Positions 28,057 to 36,506 of a stretch of 64,000 nt of DNA are shown piece by piece. The DNA lies in assembly GCF_019024325.1 (NCBI RefSeq), contig NZ_JAFNJS010000002.1, positions 434,118 through 498,117 of the forward strand, written 5' to 3'. Every line of letters starts with the position of its first letter. Positions within the stretch are counted from its first letter, which is position 1. The DNA is from Falsiroseomonas tokyonensis (GTDB lineage: Bacteria; Pseudomonadota; Alphaproteobacteria; Acetobacterales; Acetobacteraceae). Position numbers and translations under genes: made by a program. Below the pieces are notes generated by a model. The model searched no databases, was not told where the DNA came from, and worked only from the letters and a program-made list of their open reading frames with translations.

Positions 28057-28613
28057 GCGCGGCGGCGCGCCTGGTCGCCGCGGCGCGCGGCAATCCGGCG
28101 ACGGCCGCGCTGCTGGACCTGCTGCCCGGCCTCGGCCTGCCGCAGGGCTTCCTCACCGCCGGCTGCCTGTTCCAGGAGGTCTGGAACCGGCAGGCCGGCC
28201 ATCCGCCGGGCTGGGGCATCCGCGACCACGACGTCTTCTATTTCGACGACACCGACCTGTCCTTCGAGGCCGAGGATGCGGTGATCCGCCGCGTGCGGGC
28301 GGCCAGCGCGCATCTCGGCCTGGAGGTGGAGGTGCGGAACCAGGCGCGGGTGCATCTGTGGTATCCGCAGCGCTTCGGCCCGGGCTATCCGCAGCTGCGC
28401 TCGGCGCGGGACGGCATCGACCGCTACCTGGTGGCCTGCACCTGCATCGGCATCGAACTGGCCAGCGGCGCGCCCTACGCGCCGAACGGTCTGGAGGAGC
28501 TGGAGGCCGGGCGCCTGCGGCGCAATCCGCGGAACGATCGGCCGGACCTGTTCCGCGCCAAGGCCGAGAGCTACCGCGCGCGCTGGCCCTTTCTGGTCAT
28601 CGAGGCGGGGTGA
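28053..28613 (+). CDS. Nucleotidyltransferase-like protein (NTP_transf_6 type)
   Basis: 186 residues. The family signature is present: LTAGCLFQEVWNRQAGHPP, GIRDHDVFYFDDTDLSFEAE, then HLGLEVEVRNQARVHLWYP and a conserved GIELA-SG-AYAPNGLEEL block. The D-x-D-like DHDVFYFDD residues are the metal site of the nucleotidyltransferase fold. The substrate is not known in any organism I recall. The start overlaps the M20 stop by four bases, so it is co-translated. Confidence 0.85.
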   Translation: MSAAARLVAAARGNPATAALLDLLPGLGLPQGFLTAGCLFQEVWNRQAGHPPGWGIRDHDVFYFDDTDLSFEAEDAVIRRVRAASAHLGLEVEVRNQARVHLWYPQRFGPGYPQLRSARDGIDRYLVACTCIGIELASGAPYAPNGLEELEAGRLRRNPRNDRPDLFRAKAESYRARWPFLVIEAG

Positions 28614-28622
28614 GGCGCCGGG

Positions 28623-29120
28623 TCACGGCGCCTTGTGGATCGGATCCACCCAGGCCACCGCCTCCGGCTTCTCCACCGGCTCAATGTCCAGGTTCACCAC
28701 CACCGCCTCGTTGTCGCTGCGCACCAGCACGCATTCCAGCGTCTCATCCGTGCTGGCATTGATCTCCTGGTGCGGCACGTAGGGGGGCACGAAGATGAAG
28801 TCGCCCGGGCCGGCCTCGGCCACGAATTCCAGCTTCTCCCCCCAGCGCATCCTGGCGCGGCCCTTCACGATGTAGATCACCGATTCCAGCGCGCCGTGGT
28901 GATGCGCGCCGGTCTTCGCATTGGCATGGATATGCACCGTGCCCGCCCAGATTTTTTGGGCGCCGACGCGGGCGAAGTTGATCGCGGCGGCGCGGTTCAT
29001 CCCCGGCGTCTGCGCCGTATTGGTGTCCAGGCTGTCGCCCGGAATCACCCGCACGCCGGTGTGCTTCCAGCCGTCATCCGGCGGCGTTTCGTGGCTGTGG
29101 TCGTGTCCGTCATGCGGCAT
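28623..29120 (-). CDS. Cupin-domain protein
   Basis: 165 residues from the ATG at 29120, which has GAGGAGA six bases upstream. The cupin metal-site histidines appear in NAKTGAHHHGALESVIYIVK and in GDFIFVPPYVPHQEIN. The N-terminus is histidine-rich (HDGHDHSHET). A single-cupin, probably metal-binding, protein. It lies 11 bases downstream of a Bug receptor, so the two share a transcript. Function is unknown; isomerase or sensor roles are common. Confidence 0.85.
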   Translation of the reverse strand: MPHDGHDHSHETPPDDGWKHTGVRVIPGDSLDTNTAQTPGMNRAAAINFARVGAQKIWAGTVHIHANAKTGAHHHGALESVIYIVKGRARMRWGEKLEFVAEAGPGDFIFVPPYVPHQEINASTDETLECVLVRSDNEAVVVNLDIEPVEKPEAVAWVDPIHKAP

Positions 29121-29131
29121 CTGCGTTCTCC

Positions 29132-30112
29132 TCAATCAGCCCGCGCGCCGGAGGCACGCACCAGCGGCAGCCACAGGTCGATCTCGGATTTGAGAAAGTC
29201 CTCGAAGCGCTGGGGGGTCCAGCCGCGCATGGCGGGCGTGCCCATCTCGTCGAAGCGCCGGCCGATGGTGGGGTCGGACAGCGCCTGCTCGATCGCGGCG
29301 GCCATCCGCGTCACGATCGGCGCCGGCGTGCCGGCCGGCGCATAGATGCCGTACCAGGAATAGGCCTTGTAGTCGCCGAGCCCCACCTCCCGCGCCGTCG
29401 GCACCTCCGGCACCACCGGGCTGCGCTCATCCGTCGCGACAAAGATCAGCCGCGCCGTGCCGGCCTGGTGAAAGGGGGCGAGGATGGAGGGGATGTCGCT
29501 GGTGAAGGCGATCTCGCCCTGCTGCAGCGCCAGGTAGGTCTGCCCCGGATTGCGATAGGGAATGTGTTCCGCCGTCGCGCCGATGCGCGACAGAAAGGCG
29601 GAGGAGGCGATATGGCCGGAGGTGCCCGCCCCCGCGCTGCCATACGAATACTTGCCCGGATTGGCCTTCAGCAGCGCGATGAATTCCTGCGCCGTGCTGA
29701 CCCCGAGCTTGGACGAGATCGCCATCCCGATCGGAATGAAGACCGTGGGGGCGATCGAAGAAAAGTCCTTCAGGGGATCGTAGGGCAGGCGGCTGTACAG
29801 GCCGATGGCCAGCGCCATGTTGGAGACGGTGGCCAGCAGGAAGGTCTCGCCATTCGGCGGCGCCTTCGCCACCACATCGGCCCCCAGCGTGCCGCCGGCA
29901 CCGGGCCGGTTCTCGATCACGACCGGCTGGCCCAGGATCTCCGAGAGTTTCGGCGCCAGGACGCGGGTGGTGATATCCGTGCCGCCGCCGGTGCCGAAGG
30001 GCACCACGATGCGGATCGGCCGGGTGGGCCAGGCTTGGCTCTGGGCGGAGGCCAGGCCGGGCAGGGCGGCGAGCGGCAAGGCCAGGGCGGTGCGGCGGCT
30101 GAGGCGGGGCAT
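29132..30112 (-). CDS. Bug family (TctC-like) tripartite tricarboxylate receptor
   Basis: 326 residues. The signal peptide (MPRLSRRTALALPLAALPGL ... ASAQ) has twin arginine-like residues. Mature landmarks are WPTRPIRIVVPFGTGGGTDI, QPVVIENRPGAGGTLGADVV, and YGIYAPAGTPAPIVTRMAAA, the Bug/TctC pattern. It binds a carboxylate or amide in the periplasm. No TctA/TctB genes are next to it, as is common in this bacterial group. AGGAGA lies before the ATG. The cupin gene follows. Confidence 0.92.
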   Translation of the reverse strand: MPRLSRRTALALPLAALPGLASAQSQAWPTRPIRIVVPFGTGGGTDITTRVLAPKLSEILGQPVVIENRPGAGGTLGADVVAKAPPNGETFLLATVSNMALAIGLYSRLPYDPLKDFSSIAPTVFIPIGMAISSKLGVSTAQEFIALLKANPGKYSYGSAGAGTSGHIASSAFLSRIGATAEHIPYRNPGQTYLALQQGEIAFTSDIPSILAPFHQAGTARLIFVATDERSPVVPEVPTAREVGLGDYKAYSWYGIYAPAGTPAPIVTRMAAAIEQALSDPTIGRRFDEMGTPAMRGWTPQRFEDFLKSEIDLWLPLVRASGARAD

Positions 30113-30182
30113 CGGGGTCTCCTGCGGATTGCCCCCGATCAAAGCGCGCCTGCGCCCGCCCCGCGACCCCCCTTCGGAAAAA

Positions 30183-30569
30183 TCAGGGCGCCTGCACGGG
30201 AATCAGGGGCGCATAGGGCCGGAGCGTCAGCGCCTCCTGCCGCGAGACGCTGATGCGGGCGGCGGGGACCAGGCGGCTGGTGCCGTCCGGCCCGCGCTGG
30301 CTGCGATAGAGCCAGCCGGAAAGCTGGCCATGCTGGGCGATGCTGCGGGCCAGGCGTTCGACATCCGGCCCCGGCCCCAGCGCGGCGAGCTCGGCCGGCG
30401 TCAGCCCCAGCAGCAGGTCGTCGCGAATCGTCACCACCTGGAACAGCCGGATTCGCCCCGCCGGCGCCGCGGCGGTGGCGCGGCCGGCGGCGGCCAGTGA
30501 TCCGCCGACCAGCAGGCCGAAGGCCATGCGCTGCAGCAACCGGGTGGCGGGATGCGGTGTGGCGGACAT
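30183..30569 (-). CDS. Unknown exported protein
   Basis: 128 residues from the ATG at 30569, supported by AGGAGG just upstream. The N-terminus (RMAFGLLVGGSLAAAGRATA) is a signal peptide. The mature part has LGLTPAELAALGPGPDVERL and a C-terminal EALTLRPYAPLIPVQAP. I do not recognise a family. It lies 70 bases downstream of the start of the Bug operon (30112 start, opposite ends), with no shared operon shown. Confidence 0.65.
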   Translation of the reverse strand: MSATPHPATRLLQRMAFGLLVGGSLAAAGRATAAAPAGRIRLFQVVTIRDDLLLGLTPAELAALGPGPDVERLARSIAQHGQLSGWLYRSQRGPDGTSRLVPAARISVSRQEALTLRPYAPLIPVQAP

Positions 30570-30990
30570 GCGCTGGCCTCCTGCAGGAAGCGCAAACCTG
30601 CCCGTGAAATATTGCACCCTGGTGTCGCGGCCGGTTTCGCGGGCTTCGCGCCGGGCCTTCACCATCGACTCCAGGGGCGACGCGGAGGGCGTTCGGGGCC
30701 TGTGGATCACGAGGATATCGGGGACGAGGCGCCTTTGGCGGCCGCGCCAGGGCGGGCGCGGCCTTGTGGCGCGGGACGGCGGGGGGCGGGACGCGCTACC
30801 CTATGAACGAAACGGAAACATGGTGCGAGAACGCAAGCCTGCGGAAATTGCAACCGCAGATGTGTCCGGTACCCGTGGTAGTGTTCGGGGTGTGGCAACA
30901 CTACATCTTGTTGGGGTGGGGCTGTCGGGGCATCCTGCATCGCATGGGGGAGTCGCACCCCGCTTTCGCAGACGGTTCGGGGGGTTGGTC
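30570..30990. other. Non-coding stretch upstream of nrdA
   Basis: 421 bases without a supportable gene. It holds the promoter of the minus-strand exported protein and the nrdA leader. Notable elements are a six-base-stem hairpin (CTGCGG/CCGCAG, 30839-30859), an AT-richer patch with GAACGAAACGGAAACAT (30805-30821), a candidate NrdR box (30898-30913), and a GGGGGG ribosome-site-like run before nrdA. Confidence 0.55.
30898..30913 (+). promoter_or_regulatory. Candidate NrdR box upstream of nrdA
   Basis: ACACTACATCTTGTTG resembles the 16-base NrdR consensus (ACAC-WA-N-AT-N-TW-GTGT) at most positions; the last GTG is GTT. It also sits in the short inverted repeat CAACA...TGTTG. A weaker right-half match, TAGTGT, ends at 30884. 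NrdR normally binds paired boxes to repress ribonucleotide reductase genes, and the weak second site is about 29 bases upstream, near the expected three helical turns. Confidence 0.5.
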
Positions 30991-32850
30991 GTGTTTGATG
31001 CAGTTCAGCTTGAAGGCCATGGCCAGGTTCGGATCGACCGGTCCCGCGATGCGCTGCTGACCGATTTCGGCAAGGCCACGCTGGATGACCGCTATCTGCT
31101 GCCGGGCGAATCCTACCAGGACCTCTTTGCCCGCGTCGCCTCGGCCTATGGCGACGATGCGGCGCATGCGCAGCGGATCTACGACTATATCTCCCGGCTC
31201 TGGTTCATGCCGGCGACGCCTGTGCTGTCGAACGGGGGTACGACGCGCGGCCTGCCGATCTCCTGCTTCCTGAACGAGGCCAGCGACAGCCTCGACGGGA
31301 TTGTGGGGCTCTGGAACGAGAATGTCTGGCTGGCGGCGAAGGGCGGGGGAATCGGGTCCTACTGGGGCAATCTGCGCGGCATCGGCGAGAAGGTGGGCCG
31401 CAACGGCAAGACCTCCGGCGTCATCCCCTTCATCCGGGTGATGGACAGCCTGACGCTGGCGATCAGCCAGGGTTCGCTGCGCCGCGGCTCAGCGGCCTGC
31501 TACCTGCCGGTGAACCATCCGGAGATCGAGGAATTTCTGGAAATGCGCCGGCCGACGGGTGGTGACCCGAATCGCAAGGCGCTGAACCTGCATCACGGCG
31601 TGCTGCTGTCCGACGCCTTCATGCGCGCGGTGGAGAATGACGAGGAGTGGGCGCTGGTCTCGCCCAAGGACGGCGCGCTGATGCGCAAGGTCTCCGCCCG
31701 CAGCATCTGGATCCGCATCCTGACGGCGCGCATCGAGACCGGCGAGCCCTACATCATCTACTCGGACCATGTGAACCGTGCGCGGCCGGAGCATCACAAG
31801 CTGTCCGGCCTCGAGGTGAAGACCTCCAACCTCTGCTCCGAGATCACCCTGCCGACCGGCATCGACCAGCACGGGATGGAGCGCACGGCGGTGTGCTGCC
31901 TGTCCTCGCTGAATTGCGAGACCTGGTTCGAGTGGAAGGACCATCCGCGGTTCATCCCGGATGTGATGCGCTTCCTGGACAATGTGCTGCAGAGCTTCAT
32001 CGATACGGCGCCGGATTCCATGGCGCGGGCGCGTTATTCCGCGATGCGGGAGCGGTCCGTCGGCTTGGGCGTGATGGGGTTCCACAGCTTCCTGCAGGCG
32101 TTGAACGTGCCCTTCGAGAGCGCGATCGCGAAGGTGTGGAACAAGCGGATGTTTAAGCACATCCGCGAGCAGGCGGACCTCGCCAGCCGCATCCTGGCGG
32201 AGGAGCGCGGGCCCTGCCCGGATGCGGCCGAATACGGCTTCATGGAGCGCTTCTCGAACAAGATGGCGATCGCGCCGACGGCCTCCATCTCCATCATCTG
32301 CGGCGGTGCCTCTCCGGGCATCGAGCCGATCGCGGCCAATGTCTACAACCACAAGACCCTTTCCGGGTCCTACATCGTCCGCAACCCGCATCTGAAGAAG
32401 GTGCTGGCCAAGCACGGGCGCGACGATGACGAGACCTGGACCAGCATCACCGTCACCAAGGGCAGCGTGCAGCACCTGGATTTCCTGACGGACCAGGAGC
32501 GGCTGACCTTCAAGACCGCCTTCGAGCTGGACCAGCGCTGGGTCATCGAACATGCGGCGGATCGCACGCCGTTCATCTGCCAGTCGCAGTCGGTGAACGT
32601 CTTCCTGCCGGCCGATGTGCACAAGCGCGACCTGCACCAGATCCACATGATGGCGTGGAAGAAGGGCGTGAAGTCGCTCTACTACTGCCGCAGCCTTTCC
32701 ATCCAGCGCGCCGACACCATTTCGGCCAAGGTTGTCGGTCAGGGCGACGTCATGACCGCGCATAAGGATGAGGTGGTGCGCAAGTTGGCGGCGGCCGCGC
32801 CGCCCTCCGAGAACGCGAACGACTACGAGGAATGCCTGGCTTGCCAGTGA
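30991..32850 (+). CDS. nrdA: Class I ribonucleotide reductase, large subunit
   Basis: 619 residues from a GTG start (TTG two codons earlier is possible). Catalytic residues are all visible: C92 in ISCFLNEAS, the N-C-E set with C282 in TSNLCSEIT, and C302/C303 in AVCCLSSLNC. The radical-path tyrosine pair is in KSLYYCRS and the C-terminal redox pair is C615/C618 in EECLACQ. The protein lacks the N-terminal ATP-cone, so the overall-activity allosteric switch may be absent or altered. It reduces ribonucleoside diphosphates in the cytosol with NrdB, encoded 228 bases downstream. Confidence 0.96.
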   Translation: MFDAVQLEGHGQVRIDRSRDALLTDFGKATLDDRYLLPGESYQDLFARVASAYGDDAAHAQRIYDYISRLWFMPATPVLSNGGTTRGLPISCFLNEASDSLDGIVGLWNENVWLAAKGGGIGSYWGNLRGIGEKVGRNGKTSGVIPFIRVMDSLTLAISQGSLRRGSAACYLPVNHPEIEEFLEMRRPTGGDPNRKALNLHHGVLLSDAFMRAVENDEEWALVSPKDGALMRKVSARSIWIRILTARIETGEPYIIYSDHVNRARPEHHKLSGLEVKTSNLCSEITLPTGIDQHGMERTAVCCLSSLNCETWFEWKDHPRFIPDVMRFLDNVLQSFIDTAPDSMARARYSAMRERSVGLGVMGFHSFLQALNVPFESAIAKVWNKRMFKHIREQADLASRILAEERGPCPDAAEYGFMERFSNKMAIAPTASISIICGGASPGIEPIAANVYNHKTLSGSYIVRNPHLKKVLAKHGRDDDETWTSITVTKGSVQHLDFLTDQERLTFKTAFELDQRWVIEHAADRTPFICQSQSVNVFLPADVHKRDLHQIHMMAWKKGVKSLYYCRSLSIQRADTISAKVVGQGDVMTAHKDEVVRKLAAAAPPSENANDYEECLACQ

Positions 32851-32861
32851 GAGGCTCTGCG

Positions 32862-33053
32862 ATGCGAAGTGCGCAAACCCCCGATCCGGCTCATGTCGCG
32901 CGCCTGAAGGCGGCGCTGGAGCGGGATCTGGACCGGCTGTTGGAATGGCGCGGCCCGGTGACGGAAGTCCGTCGCCTGGTGGCCGAGCTCGACCGTCTGG
33001 ATGCGCAGTCCCACCGTGCCGCGCCCGCCCATGCCGACCAGATGGCCCGTTGA
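32862..33053 (+). CDS. Small helical ORF between nrdA and nrdB
   Basis: 63 residues, with RLKAALERDLDRLLEWRGP and RRLVAELDRLDAQSHR, predicted to be two amphipathic helices or a coiled coil. It fills the gap between nrdA (11 bases before) and nrdB (24 bases after) and is in the same direction. A possible small accessory protein of the reductase. Conservation would have to be checked; codon use fits the surroundings. Confidence 0.55.
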   Translation: MRSAQTPDPAHVARLKAALERDLDRLLEWRGPVTEVRRLVAELDRLDAQSHRAAPAHADQMAR

Positions 33054-33077
33054 ACTTTTTGCACGGCGAGAATTTTC

Positions 33078-34133
33078 ATGCCCGATGACGCGATGCCCCG
33101 CGATGAGCTTCCCATCCGCTTCGACCTGCTGACGGCGAATCCCGTCTACAAGCCCTTCCGCTATCCCTGGGCCTATGAGGCCTGGCTGCAGCAGCAGCGC
33201 ATCCACTGGTTGCCAGAGGAAGTGCCGCTCGCGGACGATGTGAAGGACTGGCAGAAGAACCTGGCGCCGGGTGAGAAGAACCTGCTGACGCAGATTTTCC
33301 GCTTCTTCACCCAGGCGGACGTCGAGGTGAACAACTGCTACATGAAGCAGTATAGCCAGGTCTTCAAGCCGACCGAAGTGCTGATGATGATGTCGGCGTT
33401 CAGCAACACCGAGACGATCCACATCGCAGCCTATTCGCATCTCCTCGACACCATCGGGATGCCGGAAATCGAATACACGGCCTTCCTCAAGTACAAGGAG
33501 ATGAAGGACAAGTACGACTACATGCAGAACTTCTCGGTCGAGAGCAAGACCGAGATCGCGAAGACGTTGGCCGCCTTCGGCGCCTTCACCGAAGGCCTGC
33601 AGCTCTTCGCCTCCTTCGCCATCCTCATGAATTTCCCCCGCTTCAACAAGATGAAGGGGATGGGGCAGATCGTCAGCTGGTCGGTGCGCGACGAGACGCT
33701 GCACTGCCTGTCCGTCATCCGGCTGTTCCGCACCTTCGTGCAGGAGAATCCGGAGATCTGGACCGAGCAGCTGAAGCAGGATCTCTACGGCATCTGCTCC
33801 ACCATCGTGGAGCATGAGGACGCCTTCATCGACCTGGCCTTCGAGCTCGGCGGCGTCGAGGGCCTCGATGCGGCGCAGACCAAGCAGTACATCCGCTACA
33901 TCGCGGATCGCCGCTTGCAGCAGCTCGGCCTCGAATGCCTCTACAGCATCGAGAAGAACCCGCTGCCCTGGCTCGATGAGATGCTGAACGCGATCGAGCA
34001 CACCAACTTCTTCGAGAACCGCGCCACCGAATATTCCCGCGCCAGCACCGCCGGATCCTGGGAAGAAGCCTTCGGCGACGCCACCTTCACCAGTGCCCAG
34101 CCGGAAGGGGAGATCGCCCTGCCGGGTCGTTGA
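33078..34133 (+). CDS. nrdB: Class I ribonucleotide reductase, small subunit
   Basis: 351 residues. The diiron ligands are recognisable: D in FFTQADVEVNN, E and H with a nearby tyrosine in NTETIHIAAYSHLLDTIG (the tyrosine is placed as the radical site of class Ia), E in AFTEGLQLFAS, and E and H in RDETLHCLSVI. The start follows GGCGAGAATTTTC. It generates and holds the tyrosyl radical for NrdA. Together with nrdA and the small ORF it is one operon. Confidence 0.96.
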   Translation: MPDDAMPRDELPIRFDLLTANPVYKPFRYPWAYEAWLQQQRIHWLPEEVPLADDVKDWQKNLAPGEKNLLTQIFRFFTQADVEVNNCYMKQYSQVFKPTEVLMMMSAFSNTETIHIAAYSHLLDTIGMPEIEYTAFLKYKEMKDKYDYMQNFSVESKTEIAKTLAAFGAFTEGLQLFASFAILMNFPRFNKMKGMGQIVSWSVRDETLHCLSVIRLFRTFVQENPEIWTEQLKQDLYGICSTIVEHEDAFIDLAFELGGVEGLDAAQTKQYIRYIADRRLQQLGLECLYSIEKNPLPWLDEMLNAIEHTNFFENRATEYSRASTAGSWEEAFGDATFTSAQPEGEIALPGR

Positions 34134-34181
34134 CCATCGCCCGAGTGGACGGCGCGACGCGCGCCGCCTATCTCACCGGGC

Positions 34182-34856
34182 ATGTTGATCGCGATTCGCG
34201 TTGTAGCCCTGATGCTGATCCTCCTGCTCGGCGGGATCTGGACCGCGGCCTGGCTTGGCCGCGACCCGGGGGAGGGGGTGGCGGATGCCTTCCTCCGCCG
34301 GATCGGCAGCTTCGTCGGCGCCGATATGCCGGCACCGGCCGCGGGCGGCGTGCAGCTGCCACAGGGCCTGGCGCTCGGCGGACCCTTCAACCTGGTCGAC
34401 CAGACCGGCCGCGCGGTGACGCAGGCCGATTTCGCCGACCGGAGCCTGCTGGTCTATTTCGGCTTCACCTATTGCCCTGACGTCTGCCCGACCGAGCTCG
34501 GCACCATGGCGACCGCGATCGACGAGCTGGGCGAGCTGGGGGAGCAGGTGACCCCCGTCCTCATCACCATCGACCCGGAGCGTGACACGCCGGAGGCGCT
34601 GGCCGACTACGTCTCCCGCTTCCATCCACGGATGGTCGGGCTGACCGGCACGGCGGAGCAGGTGGCGGCCGCGGCGCGCGCCTATCGGGTGTTCTACGCC
34701 AAGGTGCAGCGGCCCGAGATGACGTCCTATCTGATGGACCACTCCTCCTTCATCTACCTGGTGGGTCCGGATGGCCGGGTGCGCACGCTGTTCCGGCCCG
34801 AATCGACGCCCGAAGCCATTGCGCAATCGCTTCGCGCCCATCTGCGCGGTACCTGA
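34182..34856 (+). CDS. SCO1/SenC family copper chaperone
   Basis: 224 residues. An N-terminal hydrophobic anchor (IRVVALMLILLLGGIWTAAW) precedes a thioredoxin fold with the copper-binding motif CPDVCP (C98, C102) and the distal histidine in YLMDHSSFIYLVGPDGRVRT. It helps insert copper into the Cu(A) site of cytochrome c oxidase, or protects from oxidative stress. No oxidase genes are in the window. It begins 48 bases after nrdB and could be read from the same transcript. Confidence 0.92.
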   Translation: MLIAIRVVALMLILLLGGIWTAAWLGRDPGEGVADAFLRRIGSFVGADMPAPAAGGVQLPQGLALGGPFNLVDQTGRAVTQADFADRSLLVYFGFTYCPDVCPTELGTMATAIDELGELGEQVTPVLITIDPERDTPEALADYVSRFHPRMVGLTGTAEQVAAAARAYRVFYAKVQRPEMTSYLMDHSSFIYLVGPDGRVRTLFRPESTPEAIAQSLRAHLRGT

Positions 34857-35059
34857 AATCATTCTGCGCTGGCTGCAAAAGAACGCTTTAATTGATTGTT
34901 TTTTCGCGTTTTTTGGGCGAATCCCTGCATGCGCTCCGGCCTCAAATGCGCTAAGCAGCAGGGCCCCCGCGCCACGCGGAGGGTTACGGCCGATCTGAAC
35001 ACTGGCTATTGTCACAGGGCGCCGGACCCCGGCGCCGAAGCTTTGGAGCCGCAGACTGC

Positions 35060-35344
35060 ATGTCCGACGAGGAACGGGATCCGTCCGGCCGCGATGCAGG
35101 TCGCGCGCCGTCCAATCCGCCACGCCACACGCGGCGGCTCTCCGACAAGATCCTGATCGCCTTCCACCACGCCTGTGACCAGGGCGACTTCGAGGTGGCG
35201 GAGGAATTGCTGCGGATCCTGGAGATGATGCTGACGCGGCGCCCGGTCTCGCCCGATGTGAACCGCCGCAAGAACATGGAAAGCCTGGTTGCGGCGCATG
35301 AGCGGCTGTGGCTGCTACGCCATCCGGATGCGAACGAGACCTAG
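35060..35344 (+). CDS. Conserved-looking unknown protein, helical
   Basis: 94 residues from the ATG at 35060. The core RLSDKILIAFHHACDQGDFE, VAEELLRILEMMLTRRP and ESLVAAHERLWLLRHP is strongly helical; the first 25 residues are charged and probably disordered. No signal peptide or known motif. An AT-rich stretch (34887-34915) lies 145 bases upstream and may contain its promoter. The name or role is not known to me. Confidence 0.7.
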   Translation: MSDEERDPSGRDAGRAPSNPPRHTRRLSDKILIAFHHACDQGDFEVAEELLRILEMMLTRRPVSPDVNRRKNMESLVAAHERLWLLRHPDANET

Positions 35345-35415
35345 CGAGGCGATTGGCCAAGGTCGCGTGCCGCGCGAGACCGGCCAGGCGCCCGGCAGAT
35401 GATGCGGCGCGGACC

Positions 35416-36144
35416 CTAAAGCACCAGCGCGGCGCCCTCCCGCAGCACCCGGTCCGCCGCCTCCTCCGGCCCGTGCAGCACCAGCCCCGGCAGGATGCGC
35501 GCCGGTCCCCGCCCGCCGCGGCGCCCTGCCAGCAGCACGCGCTTCGCCGGCTGGCCCGCGCGGGGCCAGAGCGGCAGCAGCGCCAGGCTGCCGCATCCCG
35601 CATCCCGCAGCGCCTCCACCGCATCGGCGAATCGGGCCGCCGGCAAAACCATTGTCAGGCTGCCGCGATGCGCCAGCCCCTGCGCCAGGAAGTCCGCCCA
35701 GTCCGCCAGCCCGACCTCCTCCGCATGGGTGGCGCCGGCGCGCAGCGCGTGTGGCGGCGGCGTGCCGGCGGGCCAGTAGGGTGGATTGGCGAAGGCATGC
35801 TGCAGCCGGGGCAGGGACCGGCGCAGGGCGGGGTCGGCCACATCGCCCTCCAGCACCGTGACCTGAGCCGCGAAGCCGTTGCGCGCCGCATTCTCCCGCG
35901 CCAGGGCCGCCAGGCCCGCATCGCGCTCCACCGCCAGCACGGAAAGCCCGGGCACCCGGGCCAGCAGGCACAGGAAGCCCGCGCCGCTGCCGCAGCCGGC
36001 CTCCAGCACCCTCTCGCCCGGCCGCGCCGGCACGGCGGCCGCCAGCAGCACTGCGTCATGCCCGGCGCGCAGCCCCTGGCGGGGCTGGAGCAGGCGAACC
36101 CGGCCGCCGAGCAGCCCGTCCTCCGTCAGCTCAGAGCAGGCCAT
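35416..36144 (-). CDS. TrmN6-like tRNA1(Val) adenine-N6 methyltransferase
   Basis: 242 residues. The SAM motif is VLEAGCGSGAGFLCLLARVP and the N6-adenine catalytic motif is HAFANPPYWPAG (NPPY). LLQPRQGLRAGHDAVLLAAA at the start is the TrmN6 signature. It probably methylates A37 of a tRNA-Val. Its ATG overlaps the end of the DUF2007 gene by 14 bases, so the pair is coupled. Confidence 0.88.
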   Translation of the reverse strand: MACSELTEDGLLGGRVRLLQPRQGLRAGHDAVLLAAAVPARPGERVLEAGCGSGAGFLCLLARVPGLSVLAVERDAGLAALARENAARNGFAAQVTVLEGDVADPALRRSLPRLQHAFANPPYWPAGTPPPHALRAGATHAEEVGLADWADFLAQGLAHRGSLTMVLPAARFADAVEALRDAGCGSLALLPLWPRAGQPAKRVLLAGRRGGRGPARILPGLVLHGPEEAADRVLREGAALVL

Positions 36145-36349
36145 CGCTTTCCCCGGCCTCGGCCAGCACGCGCCGCGCCCGGGCTTCCTCCGCCTCCGGC
36201 ACCGCCAGGCGGCGGGGGAAGATGCCGATGCCGCCCTCGATCGCGCTGACATGGCCATCCAGCACCAGCGGGTCGCATCCGGCATCACGCAGCAGGGCCA
36301 GCAGGAAGGACAGGCGGATCGGGTCCGTGGTCGCCAGCAGCACGCGCAT
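36131..36349 (-). CDS. DUF2007 (putative signal transducing) domain protein
   Basis: 72 residues: MRVLLATTDPIRLSFLLALL and DPLVLDGHVSAIEGGIGIFP match the small DUF2007 fold, and the C-terminus is VPEAEEARARRVLAEAGESD. It lies upstream of, and overlaps, the TrmN6-like gene. Its role is unknown; it is commonly found beside this methyltransferase. The start is fixed by GGGGATGTGGG upstream. Confidence 0.85.
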   Translation of the reverse strand: MRVLLATTDPIRLSFLLALLRDAGCDPLVLDGHVSAIEGGIGIFPRRLAVPEAEEARARRVLAEAGESDGLL

Positions 36350-36506
36350 CCCACATCCCCTGCAGCCGAGTGACGGGCCGGGCCTTGCCGGATCACGGCG
36401 CGACCGCACCTGTGCCCGGCATGCAACCGCCGCCAACTTGCCCCCAGCTTGCTCCAAGGGGGGGCGGTGGCTAAGTTGCGCGACACTTGAACAAGGTCAA
36501 TACCGC

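Noticed and set aside
30820-30990. Possible riboswitch or other structured RNA before nrdA
   Set aside because: Only one short stem (CTGCGG/CCGCAG) is evident, and it does not match a riboswitch I can recognise.
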